Positions 1 through 8,094 of a DNA stretch of 64,000 nt are shown one piece after another (within the stretch, counting starts at the first letter, position 1; each line of letters begins with the position of its first letter). Under the pieces are notes generated by a model. The model did no database searches and was not told where the DNA came from. It was given only the letters and a program-made list of their open reading frames with translations. This DNA comes from JBDKFK01 sp039798745 (GTDB lineage Bacteria > Patescibacteriota > Microgenomatia > UBA1406 > GWC2-37-13): assembly GCA_039798745.1 (NCBI GenBank), contig JBDKFK010000002.1:43436-107435 (forward strand), written 5' to 3'. The position numbers and the translations under genes are program-made.

Positions 1-717
1 GAAAAACATCACGGCGCATTATATCAACGCGATGTGGAAGAGTTAACACGCATGTTTACCGAAGATCGCGCGGTTATGCTTCTGGATGACACAGAAGTCG
101 TATATTTTGGCGGCATTTCCCCAAAATTTTCGCCGGAAGAGTCTCAAATACTTGACCATCAGCTGGTCGAGTTTGTAAATGCCATAGCCCATCCCCGCCT
201 ACAAGGAAACGGAGTCGGAACTCTGGGCATCGCGTTGCGATTTGATAAAGCATTTCAAACATACGGTGATAACACAATAGCCTATCTTACTACCATAAAC
301 GGCCGCACAGCCCGGTCATTTGCGGCTTCTAATACCTACGCCGAAGACAGATGGAACGCTCAACCCGTGGATTTCAGTGATTATCCCTATTTTGCTGGTC
401 TTACCTGTAGCTATAATGCTTTGGGTATGGATGATGAACATGACTGTAAAACAATCAGAAGAAAAACCGCGGAGGCTAACATGGGTGATTTTGATCAGTT
501 GCTCGCAACCTCTGGCCCACGGGTATTCGACATGCCGTGCACGCTTATTGTTTCTGATACCGCAAAAGCTCAGTCATTTCAAAATCATTGTCGACTTCTG
601 CATGAACAGATGGGTGAAGTACCTGTGGTAAAAGAACCAGGCCAGAATCTAGATCCTGAAGATATTTTGCAAGTTCACGATTTTTTTAGTAAAGTTAGGA
701 CCATTGCCCATGAATAA
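1..717 (+). CDS. Unknown protein, 5' end outside window
   Basis: The frame is open from base 1 to the TAA at 715-717 with no stop before the GTG at 34, so the gene most likely begins upstream of the window and only its last ~238 residues are seen. I recognise no family. The visible part looks soluble, with no membrane segment, and has mixed alpha/beta character. Its stop overlaps the ATG (710) of the following M20 peptidase, so the two are probably translationally coupled and co-transcribed. That hints at a role near peptide or amino-acid salvage, but this is only a guess from context. Confidence 0.6.
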   Translation, partial: EKHHGALYQRDVEELTRMFTEDRAVMLLDDTEVVYFGGISPKFSPEESQILDHQLVEFVNAIAHPRLQGNGVGTLGIALRFDKAFQTYGDNTIAYLTTINGRTARSFAASNTYAEDRWNAQPVDFSDYPYFAGLTCSYNALGMDDEHDCKTIRRKTAEANMGDFDQLLATSGPRVFDMPCTLIVSDTAKAQSFQNHCRLLHEQMGEVPVVKEPGQNLDPEDILQVHDFFSKVRTIAHE

Positions 718-1780
718 CTTAGTCGAAACGTTCATAACATTGTGTTCCATTCCAAGCCCATCCGGAAATGAGATGGAGATAAGAGAGTATCTTGTGAAAC
801 ATTTAAGACCATTAGTGGATGCGCTCTATGTTGACGAGGCAGGAAATATATACGCGAGTAAAAACGGAGAGGGAGAACCTATTCTCTACTGCGCACATAT
901 GGATACAGTGGAACCGGCAGGAAGACAGAAACCTGTAATTAAAGACGGTGTTATTCATTCAGATGGGTCAGTTGTACTAGGTGCAGATGATAAGATTGCT
1001 GTCGCGGCCATACTCCAGATGCTGGAGGATCTTCAGAGCAATCCTGTAAAGCACCGTGCTCTGGAAATACTCATAACCGTACGCGAAGAAACAGATGCCG
1101 GAATAAGATCATTTCCCCGTGAGCGTATAAAGTCTACACAGTGTTTGGTTTCAGACATCTCTTTACCTGTGGGAACAGTCTTGCGCAGTGCTCCTTATGT
1201 AGGTGGGTACTCAATTGATGTGCACGCGCCGGGGAGTCATGTTGCCCGATCTACAAAAGATACAGTACATCCATTGAAATTTTTGTCTGAGTTTGTTCAG
1301 AAACATCCATACGGGAGACTTGCGGAGGACACAATCGTAAACATCGCAAAGATCCGGATGGGAGAAAGTTACAATAGTATCCCTCAAAAACTCAGTTTCA
1401 CCGGAGAGATACGAACCTTCAATGCAGACACATATAACTCATTTCTCAAACATATTCCCGAATCCGCTCGCGAAATTGATAAAGTAATTGGAACACAATC
1501 TCAGGTACAACTTTATCCGTACTGTACCGGATATACTCTTAAGCCTGCACATCTATCCCACATAAAGTCAGTTATGGAAAAACTAAAAATACCATATGAA
1601 GAAGCAACTACATTTTCTGTTGGTGACTTTAACATACTTAATGAATGGGGCATCGTCACAGTTAATATCGGCAACGGAGATATCGAAGCGCATACTACAC
1701 GGGAGAGAGTGAGTATAGAGTCGTTATTACATATACGAGATATCTTTTATGAATATGCTTTAAATAAGCCGAAAAGTTGA
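710..1780 (+). CDS. M20-family metallopeptidase (PepT-like)
   Basis: Probable zinc-dependent exopeptidase of the M20 family, closest in motif layout to peptidase T-like tripeptidases. From the ATG at 710 (356 aa) the expected metal and catalytic residues are visible: H63 and D65 in AHMDTV, D93/D94 in GADDK, the glutamate pair E126-E127 in REET, D149 in SDIS, and a late His near 328 in AHTTRE. A TTG six bases upstream (704) is a less likely start; the ATG overlaps the stop of the preceding gene. It probably trims imported peptides in the cytoplasm, which suits an amino-acid-scavenging reduced genome. It ends in TGA, evidence that UGA is a stop here. Exact substrate unknown. Confidence 0.85.
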   Translation: MNNLVETFITLCSIPSPSGNEMEIREYLVKHLRPLVDALYVDEAGNIYASKNGEGEPILYCAHMDTVEPAGRQKPVIKDGVIHSDGSVVLGADDKIAVAAILQMLEDLQSNPVKHRALEILITVREETDAGIRSFPRERIKSTQCLVSDISLPVGTVLRSAPYVGGYSIDVHAPGSHVARSTKDTVHPLKFLSEFVQKHPYGRLAEDTIVNIAKIRMGESYNSIPQKLSFTGEIRTFNADTYNSFLKHIPESAREIDKVIGTQSQVQLYPYCTGYTLKPAHLSHIKSVMEKLKIPYEEATTFSVGDFNILNEWGIVTVNIGNGDIEAHTTRERVSIESLLHIRDIFYEYALNKPKS

Positions 1781-1849
1781 AAAATGCATTCTCCTATAGT
1801 ATATTTGTCTTCCGTCAATATCCACATAAGTAATACATGGAGGTGAAAG

Positions 1850-2236
1850 GTGGTTCTAAAGTTTAGCGCAACATTTGGTGTCATCCCTGGTTATGGGCAT
1901 GGCAACATCGGTTCTGATGCACCGGCTGAAAAAATCGTGGCCGCGGTATGGCAACAGGTTGCGACAGAGGTATTCGCGAGTGATGGTATCTACGTCTCAG
2001 CGATTGTCCATCCTTCGCTCACTGTGTATCGATCTGATAAAGGTTGCCCAGAAGGAGGCGAAGTAACGGCGACCGTCACGGGTTGTCAGAATCTCGTTGT
2101 TCATCCAGAGGAGGAAGCATATCGCGCAGCAGTTATCAAGATAATAACTCGGTGCAAAGAACTGTTGCAACAAGCTACAGTCTACATCGAGATTACTCAC
2201 GCTGATACGCTGTATCTAAGGGATCTGCCGGCATAG
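1850..2236 (+). CDS. Small orphan protein with strong RBS
   Basis: A 128-aa protein starting at GTG 1850, placed by a strong Shine-Dalgarno GGAGGTG a few bases upstream. No family recognised. It has no membrane segment; the middle is rich in Val/Thr beta-like sequence and contains three Cys, and the C-terminal half looks helical (about 86-115). It stands alone, with ~70 bp on the left and a perfect palindrome (2290-2319) on the right. Its base composition is richer in G+C than neighbouring genes and its RBS is much stronger, resembling other isolated cassettes in this window (14226, 45625, 62372). Coding status is well supported by the RBS and the uninterrupted frame; function is unknown. Confidence 0.6.
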   Translation: MVLKFSATFGVIPGYGHGNIGSDAPAEKIVAAVWQQVATEVFASDGIYVSAIVHPSLTVYRSDKGCPEGGEVTATVTGCQNLVVHPEEEAYRAAVIKIITRCKELLQQATVYIEITHADTLYLRDLPA

Positions 2237-2289
2237 TAGCTAGACTTTTATTGCTTAAGGTATAGGCTACTGCAGAATCCATCGTTTGT

Positions 2290-2319
2290 CTGGCAAGTAA
2301 CTTATAAGTTACTTGCCAG
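2290..2319. other. Perfect 30-nt palindrome
   Basis: Two perfect complementary 15-nt arms (left arm CTGGCAAGTAACTTA) meet with no loop, between the orphan gene ending at 2236 and the glycosyltransferase starting at 2361. No T-run follows on either strand, so it is not a standard intrinsic terminator. It could be a dimeric-protein operator or a processed 3' hairpin. Confidence 0.6.
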
Positions 2320-2360
2320 GCATATATCTCTCACTCAACGTATAATAAAGACAAGTAAAT

Positions 2361-3029
2361 ATGAACACTACTACCTACGTCGTGATACCTGTATATAACG
2401 AGGCCGGTGTAATTGAGGAAGTTATTCGTGATATAAAAAAGCAGGGATTACAGAATATTCTTGTTATCGATGATGGTTCCACTGACAATAGTGCAGCTCT
2501 TGCGGCAGCTGCCGGTGCTACAGTGCTTCGTCATATGCTGAACCGGGGCAAAGGAGCCGCGGTTACCACAGCCATTGAGGCGGCTATTCTTCTGAACGCA
2601 GATAGCATCATCACTATGGACGGTGACGGACAGCATAATGCACACGATATCCCCGCGCTTCTTGCTGCCATCAAGACTCACGATGTTGTTCTGGGTGTCC
2701 GCACATTTAACAGTCATGTTATGCCATTATCCCGTCGGATCGCCAACTTTTTGGGCAATGCGGCAACCCGGCTTTTTTACGGTTTATGGGTAAACGATAG
2801 TCAGTGCGGTTTTAGGGCATACTCAAAGAAGGCATTCAGGAAAATGAAAACGGTAAACGATAGATATGAATACGACAGTGAGGTTATTCACGAGCTGGCG
2901 AAACACAAACTCACCTATACCGAAGTGCCAGTGGAAGTACGATATACGCCTTATTCACTTAACAAACAATATAGACAATCGATTATGAACGGAGTTCGTA
3001 TGATTGTTCGGTTATTAGTATCATCCTAA
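2361..3029 (+). CDS. GT2 glycosyltransferase (dolichol/polyprenyl-P-mannose synthase-like)
   Basis: A 222-aa family-2 glycosyltransferase of the DPM1/polyprenyl-phosphate sugar transferase type. It would move a sugar from a nucleotide donor to a polyprenyl phosphate on the cytoplasmic face of the membrane. Visible motifs: VIPVYNE near residues 8-14, the nucleotide-binding DDGSTD around 37-42, and the metal-binding MDGDGQH near 90-96, then SQCGFRAYS in the acceptor region. It lacks C-terminal membrane helices; the following DUF2304 protein (6 nt downstream) may supply the membrane component. First gene of a glycan cluster with two transferases and a methyltransferase. The lipid-linked sugar product could feed the membrane transferases at 5132, 30878 or 43929 (inference). 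Confidence 0.88.
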   Translation: MNTTTYVVIPVYNEAGVIEEVIRDIKKQGLQNILVIDDGSTDNSAALAAAAGATVLRHMLNRGKGAAVTTAIEAAILLNADSIITMDGDGQHNAHDIPALLAAIKTHDVVLGVRTFNSHVMPLSRRIANFLGNAATRLFYGLWVNDSQCGFRAYSKKAFRKMKTVNDRYEYDSEVIHELAKHKLTYTEVPVEVRYTPYSLNKQYRQSIMNGVRMIVRLLVSS

Positions 3030-3035
3030 ATACGT

Positions 3036-3383
3036 ATGAAATTTTATCAATACATTATCGCCGGAATTTCACTCTGGTTTATTGCCACTCGGCTCCTGCG
3101 GTTTCTCCGGCGGGAACAATCTCAGTCGCTCTTCAAGTTCATGACATTTCTTGTAATCTGGTCGACTATTTTTCTTATCGCGGTATTTCCGCGCGTAGCT
3201 TCATATCTTGCCGCATTGGCAGGGTTGAACGGAGACGGCGGGATGATAATACTTTTGGGATTTATAATCGTATTTCTTATCATCTTTAAACTACTCAGTG
3301 TAATCGAGCATATGGAGCGCAATATAACGCAGATAGTAAGACGCGACGCATTGCGGGATCTTAAATATAAACAACGCACGTAA
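3036..3383 (+). CDS. DUF2304 small membrane protein
   Basis: A 115-aa protein with three predicted membrane segments (roughly 5-21, 35-58, 70-90) and a basic, helical C-terminus (VRRDALRDLKYKQRT). Layout and composition fit the DUF2304 family, which is commonly found next to GT2 glycosyltransferases and is thought to be a membrane partner for them (family-level knowledge, function not proven). It lies 6 nt after one GT2 gene and its stop overlaps the start of the next at 3383, so all three are almost certainly in one operon. Confidence 0.75.
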   Translation: MKFYQYIIAGISLWFIATRLLRFLRREQSQSLFKFMTFLVIWSTIFLIAVFPRVASYLAALAGLNGDGGMIILLGFIIVFLIIFKLLSVIEHMERNITQIVRRDALRDLKYKQRT

Positions 3384-4411
3384 TGAAAAAACGCATCTAC
3401 GCCATTATTATTCTTGGATACAACAGCAAACCGTTTCTCAAAGAATGTATTGAGTCTGCCCGTAGTCAGACAACGCCGGCAGATATATTTTTTATAGACA
3501 ACGCTTCCCACGACCACTCCGCGGAATATGTACGGAAAAACTTTCCTTATGTAACCGTAACTGTTCACGGTTCAAATCTGGGCTATGCAACTGCATACAA
3601 TACTGCGATTGAAGAATGTTTTTCGCGGGGATATGAAGGATGTTTTCTCATCAATCCCGATGTGGTTATTCAACCTGATTGTCTCTATCATATAACACAA
3701 ACATATAATGCTCATACAAAATGCGGTCTTATCCAACCCTCTATTCTCCTTAAGAATACAGAGAAGATTAATACCATAGGTAACTCAATTCAGTTCCTCG
3801 GCTTTGGATATTGCCGGGATATAGACAAGACATTTAAGCCGGCGTCAGTCGATGAGGCTATTATATCCGCAAGCGGCGCGGCACTCTTTGTCCCACGATC
3901 ATTTTTTCAGGACGTCGGCGGTTTTCAGGAACTTTTTTTTATGTATGGCGAAGACCAGGATCTCTCATGGCGCGGACTTATGAAGGGCTATGTCCACTAT
4001 CTTTCCGCCCAGGCACTGGCATATCATGATTATGAGTTCTCCCGCAATACACAGAAATGGTATCATAGCGAGAAAAACCGTCTCATGATGGTATTACAAA
4101 ATTATTCGCTTAAGACAATTATTCTTATTGCCCCGCTATTTTTAGTGCATGAACTGCTCATGCTCTTTTTTCACATATACAACCACACCTTTGTTCAGAA
4201 AATGAGAGCGTACTTGTTTGTTATCATGAATTTACGGCGAGTTATGAAGATACGAAGCAAAGTGCAGAACGAAAGATCTATACAGGACGCCGACATAGTT
4301 CCCCAGTTTGACGGAGCTCTGGATTCACCGTTGTTTCGTATGGCGATACTTAAATACCTTATTAATCCTGTTTATAAACTCTGGCATGCGTTACTCTGTA
4401 AAGTACTCTAA
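3383..4411 (+). CDS. GT2 glycosyltransferase (rhamnosyltransferase-like)
   Basis: A 342-aa GT-A fold glycosyltransferase of the WcaE/RfbF type. The N-terminal IIILGYNSK, the FIDNASHD nucleotide-binding strand near residue 37, GSNLGYATAYN, and the metal-binding FLINPDV near 95 are all visible. EDQDLSWRG around 190 matches the catalytic acid region (ED-x-D) of this family. A hydrophobic segment around 250-270 may be a membrane anchor or amphipathic helix. It probably adds a deoxy- or other sugar to a surface glycan in the cytoplasm. Its start overlaps the stop of the DUF2304 gene and the methyltransferase follows after 6 nt. Confidence 0.88.
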   Translation: MKKRIYAIIILGYNSKPFLKECIESARSQTTPADIFFIDNASHDHSAEYVRKNFPYVTVTVHGSNLGYATAYNTAIEECFSRGYEGCFLINPDVVIQPDCLYHITQTYNAHTKCGLIQPSILLKNTEKINTIGNSIQFLGFGYCRDIDKTFKPASVDEAIISASGAALFVPRSFFQDVGGFQELFFMYGEDQDLSWRGLMKGYVHYLSAQALAYHDYEFSRNTQKWYHSEKNRLMMVLQNYSLKTIILIAPLFLVHELLMLFFHIYNHTFVQKMRAYLFVIMNLRRVMKIRSKVQNERSIQDADIVPQFDGALDSPLFRMAILKYLINPVYKLWHALLCKVL

Positions 4412-4417
4412 AACTAT

Positions 4418-5131
4418 ATGAAGACCAAACTATTTACTCCGGTAGAGCGAATCGACGGCATTGCCGAAAAACGCAACATGGCTGAAAAGCATATGCATCT
4501 CTATCGCTACCAGCACGCTGCAGGCATTCTTAAACATATGTGGGGATCATCTACGAAGAAACGCATACTAGACATCGCCTGCGGTCTGGGATATGGTAGC
4601 CGGGAGTTACACACTTCAACGGGCGCCGAAGTTACCGGCGTCGATATTAGTGAGGAAACTATACAGTACGCCAAGCGTCACTATCGTTCAGGCCGAGATA
4701 TTTCATTTAAACAAGGAAATCTTACCACTATCCCCTCCCCTGACGCAGCTTATGACGCGGTTGTATGTTACGAAACTATTGAGCATATTTCGCATGCCGA
4801 AGGACTCGTTGCTATAGATGAGTTATCCCGTGTACTTAAGCCGGGGGGAACTCTTTTTATAAGTACACCCAACAGAATCTATACCTATATGCTTCAGCTT
4901 ATGGGAATGAAAAATCCTTTTCATATATATGAGTATATGCCGCGCGAGTTGCGCAATGAACTATCCCACAAAGGATTTTCGCCGGTCGCAACTTATGGTC
5001 AAAGTCTATGCTTTCCGATCACGTATTATGTAGCACGACATGGCTGGCTGCCATCGAAATATTTTTACCCTTCGAGGTATCTTCCGGCAGAGCTCTCAAT
5101 GATTGCTATTCTGCAGTTTATTAAAAGATAA
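4418..5131 (+). CDS. Class I SAM-dependent methyltransferase
   Basis: A 237-aa Rossmann-fold methyltransferase. Motif I ILDIACGLGYG lies around 50-60, followed by the acidic loop VTGVDIS at about 73-79, the motif-IV region VVCYETIEHI near 110-119, and post-motif LKPGGTLFISTPN around 140-152. This pattern is typical of Methyltransf_11/25 enzymes that methylate sugars, lipids or small molecules. Its position as last gene of the glycan cluster suggests modification of a sugar or lipid-linked intermediate (inference). The stop codon abuts, with no gap, the stop of the convergent membrane protein gene at 5132. Confidence 0.85.
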   Translation: MKTKLFTPVERIDGIAEKRNMAEKHMHLYRYQHAAGILKHMWGSSTKKRILDIACGLGYGSRELHTSTGAEVTGVDISEETIQYAKRHYRSGRDISFKQGNLTTIPSPDAAYDAVVCYETIEHISHAEGLVAIDELSRVLKPGGTLFISTPNRIYTYMLQLMGMKNPFHIYEYMPRELRNELSHKGFSPVATYGQSLCFPITYYVARHGWLPSKYFYPSRYLPAELSMIAILQFIKR

Positions 5132-6523
5132 TTAGAAATAATATCGATACAGCACACTGTACATGCAGGTTACTGCAACCGCTATAATTATCCCACCACT
5201 CACCCATCCCGGCATATCAAACTTCAGCTTCAGTGAATCTGCCCATCGTTGCCGGCACTGAATCGCAAACAGATATATAAAAGGTATGAACACCAAAAAG
5301 TACCGGCCTTGTATACCATCGGTTATCGCCGCTCCGACAGGATTCCACAGGAGATAAAAAATAGTAACAATATATATGTACGAAGCAATCAGTATAAGAC
5401 CGAGGGCGATAAGTTTCTTCCGTGATACAAGAGACTCTTTTGGTATATATGAACGCAGAACTATATAGATAAAACTAATCACGTAGATAAAATATATAAT
5501 ATGCGGAAATCCATATTCGAGCCATCCGAGAATTCCAATAAGACTCTGAAGGTAGAAAATGCCAAAGTGGAATGTGCTTTTTATCAGCATCAGCACATAA
5601 TGGGCAGGGTTCGTGAGTATATACATAATCTGCGAAACAGGGTTTACCCCTTTGCCCAACGTAGCACCTGCAGCTATTGCTTGCAGCTCGATCAGCTTGA
5701 ATACTCCAAACACAACTATCAGAGTTGCAAAAAATATCACCGTAGTCGCGACGTATTTTTTCATGCCGGAGGCTATGCGATATCTTGGAATAAGAAAATA
5801 CAGCGGTAATAGCAGTTCATATCCGCCTGTTTTACTGAGCAGTAACCCCACATATATAATCCACATTATGGCAAGATTCTGGTTCTGTTTAAAAGATATT
5901 AGTACAGAGAACAACGAAGCCGCAAGCAACATATGCACCGGATCATAGCTATATGAGGAGAGCTGGTGCAGAAACATAGGAAGTGAAAAAAGAAAAAGAA
6001 TACCGTACCTAAACGGCTCTGGTGTGCGTTTATATATCCAGCGCATCCATAGTAAGGCAATCAAAAGCATTGAGAACCGACCCATGAAGAAAACAAGATA
6101 CGCATTAAGATGGAGTAACCTTCCGATTGAAATTCCTAATATATGTGGCATATACGGCACCACAGGGAAACCGCAGTATATCGCTGGCACTATATACGAC
6201 TGTGTATGTAGATCACTCTTGGTCGCGAAAAAAGATTTGTTATACAATGCCAGATCAAACTTCCGTTCAGCATGATTTGCAAGTTTAAGTGCTTTTACTT
6301 CTTTCATCATCGTTACTATCCCCTGCTCCAGAGGAATACTATTCGTCGATGTTCCGGTACAGAATATATGTCCGCCCGCGATAGACAATGTTCTTATAAG
6401 ATGTGCTTCTTCATCGGGTTTCTGAAGAGGAGGTACCGCGAATGTAAAGAAGAGTCCCGCGGTCGCAATTAAACAAATAAAAAGAGTGGTAACAGCGCTA
6501 CGTGTGTTGAGAGAGCGGGCCAT
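5132..6523 (-). CDS. DUF2142-type polytopic membrane protein (possible glycosyltransferase)
   Basis: A 463-aa protein with about 11-12 hydrophobic helices. After the first helix it carries PPLQKPDEEAH, the P-x-x-x-P-D-E-x-x-H signature of DUF2142 proteins, which resemble GT-C fold (PMT/ArnT-like) transferases using polyprenyl-linked sugars. I chose the ATG at 6523 (MARSLNTRS) over the longer frame to 6583, because the extension is not hydrophobic in a signal-like way and would overlap pyk on the other strand. No Shine-Dalgarno is visible. It converges end-to-end with the methyltransferase and is divergent from pyk. Likely involved in building surface glycans with the adjacent cluster (inference). 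Confidence 0.75.
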   Translation of the reverse strand: MARSLNTRSAVTTLFICLIATAGLFFTFAVPPLQKPDEEAHLIRTLSIAGGHIFCTGTSTNSIPLEQGIVTMMKEVKALKLANHAERKFDLALYNKSFFATKSDLHTQSYIVPAIYCGFPVVPYMPHILGISIGRLLHLNAYLVFFMGRFSMLLIALLWMRWIYKRTPEPFRYGILFLFSLPMFLHQLSSYSYDPVHMLLAASLFSVLISFKQNQNLAIMWIIYVGLLLSKTGGYELLLPLYFLIPRYRIASGMKKYVATTVIFFATLIVVFGVFKLIELQAIAAGATLGKGVNPVSQIMYILTNPAHYVLMLIKSTFHFGIFYLQSLIGILGWLEYGFPHIIYFIYVISFIYIVLRSYIPKESLVSRKKLIALGLILIASYIYIVTIFYLLWNPVGAAITDGIQGRYFLVFIPFIYLFAIQCRQRWADSLKLKFDMPGWVSGGIIIAVAVTCMYSVLYRYYF

Positions 6524-6567
6524 GTATATGCAATTATAAACCATAAAATTATGTATAATACAGAAAT

Positions 6568-8001
6568 ATGAATAAACTAACAAAAATAGTAGCTACTATC
6601 GGTCCTTCCAGCGATAGTGAAGAAATGATTGAAAAACTTATACTGCAGGGTGTTAACGTTTTTCGCTTTAATTTTAAGCATAATACGATGGATTGGCACA
6701 GCGAACGCATTCAGCGTGTGAATTCGGTAGCTCACCGTATTGGCATCTCAGTCGGTTCACTTATAGATCTGCAAGGACCTGAGATACGTATCAATATGCC
6801 AACCGATAAAATGGATATAGTAAAAGGTGATCTTCTCGTATTTGGTCCGGAAGCACTAGATAATAAAGAAAAAGGTTTTTCAATCTCTCACCCGGAAATA
6901 ATCGAACACCTGGAAGAAGGTCAGAAAATACTCGCCGATGACGGAGCCTTTTCATTTTTCTTTGAAAGAAAAGACAATAAAACATACCTTCGTGTAGATA
7001 ATGGCGGTTCGTTAGGTAACCGTAAATCAATGAACATACCCGGCGCTCAGTTTCCGTTCCCGGTACTTGTAGACCGTGATTTTGAAGCGTTAAAGGTAGC
7101 CGCGCTTAATGAGGTAGATTATGTGGCACTTTCGTTTGTACGTTCTGCAGAAGACCTCAAGATAACCCGGTCCGAAATGGAGAAATACAAAGTCAATGCC
7201 AAACTTGTCGCAAAAATAGAGACACAGAAAGCCATCGATGATCTGGATAATGTAATTGAGAACGCAGACGCTCTTATGGTAGCCCGTGGAGATCTTGGCG
7301 TTGAGATGCCTATGGAACAGGTGCCTTTTTATCAGAAGCTTATGATAAAAAAATGTATGGAAAAAGGAATACCTGTGATTACTGCCACACAGATGCTTCA
7401 GTCCATGATCACAGCTCCCTATCCTACGAGAGCTGAAGTGTCGGATATAGCAAACGCGGCATACGATCTTACCGATGCGGTAATGCTTTCCGGTGAGACC
7501 GCAAACGGTAAATATCCGCTTGAGGCGGTTACTGCCATGAACAAGACTATCGAATTTAATGAGCGTCAGCTTATAACAGATACACGCAGAAGATTTAGTT
7601 ATGTAACCAAATCACAGACAGAGATAATCTGCGACGCCGCTTACAATATGTACCTTAAGTATGCGTCAACAGAAGATATACAGGCATTTGTCGTGTTTAC
7701 CCAGACGGGCACCACAACACATATGCTCTCTCGTTACCGACCACAGATACCGGTATTTGCCATAACACCAAACGTAGATCTCGCCGAAAGTTTGACCGTC
7801 AATTTTGGAGTTTACGCGTTCCCGGCAAATCAGCTGGAAGTACATAATACCGAAGTAAATGTAAAAGAAATATCAAAGACGTTGAGTTTCCTAGTACAGC
7901 ATAACTACCTTTCAAAAGGCAAGTCTGTGATAGTACTTCACGGAGAAGTATGGGGAATTGCCGGAGGTACGTCAACGATTAAGATACTACCGGTAAAGTA
8001 A
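6568..8001 (+). CDS. pyk: Pyruvate kinase
   Basis: A 477-aa pyruvate kinase that converts phosphoenolpyruvate and ADP to pyruvate and ATP, the last step of glycolysis. Visible: TKIVATIGPSS at the N-terminus, VFRFNFKHN (family FRxNFSHG, here with Lys for Ser), DLQGPEIR, the catalytic VAKIE lysine near 219, the metal-binding ARGDLG, and TATQMLQSM through LSGETANGKYP. A C-terminal allosteric-type domain follows. No Shine-Dalgarno is seen (AT-rich leader), as with most housekeeping genes here. With the ADP-forming acyl-CoA synthetase at 36177 this supports substrate-level ATP production (inference). Confidence 0.95.
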   Translation: MNKLTKIVATIGPSSDSEEMIEKLILQGVNVFRFNFKHNTMDWHSERIQRVNSVAHRIGISVGSLIDLQGPEIRINMPTDKMDIVKGDLLVFGPEALDNKEKGFSISHPEIIEHLEEGQKILADDGAFSFFFERKDNKTYLRVDNGGSLGNRKSMNIPGAQFPFPVLVDRDFEALKVAALNEVDYVALSFVRSAEDLKITRSEMEKYKVNAKLVAKIETQKAIDDLDNVIENADALMVARGDLGVEMPMEQVPFYQKLMIKKCMEKGIPVITATQMLQSMITAPYPTRAEVSDIANAAYDLTDAVMLSGETANGKYPLEAVTAMNKTIEFNERQLITDTRRRFSYVTKSQTEIICDAAYNMYLKYASTEDIQAFVVFTQTGTTTHMLSRYRPQIPVFAITPNVDLAESLTVNFGVYAFPANQLEVHNTEVNVKEISKTLSFLVQHNYLSKGKSVIVLHGEVWGIAGGTSTIKILPVK

Positions 8002-8041
8002 TCAAAGTGGTTGTTCTGTCGCTGTAATATGGTTCTTACTG

Positions 8042-8082
8042 TATAATAGTAGGATCACATGCGAACTACTTTGAAGTAGTTC
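8042..8082 (+). promoter_or_regulatory. Candidate -10 box and leader hairpin before lepA
   Basis: A consensus TATAAT lies at 8042-8047 without a good -35 box. The implied leader contains a perfect 9-bp hairpin (GAACTACTT at 8063-8071, AAGTAGTTC at 8074-8082) that ends 12 nt before the lepA ATG at 8095. No Shine-Dalgarno is present between them. The hairpin may affect translation or mark weak termination; both are inference. Confidence 0.4.
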
Positions 8083-8094
8083 TTCATACTATCT

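Noticed and set aside
3122..3568. 148-aa minus-strand frame over DUF2304 and GT2 genes
   Set aside because: Lies opposite to two well-supported overlapping genes and shows no family features or RBS.
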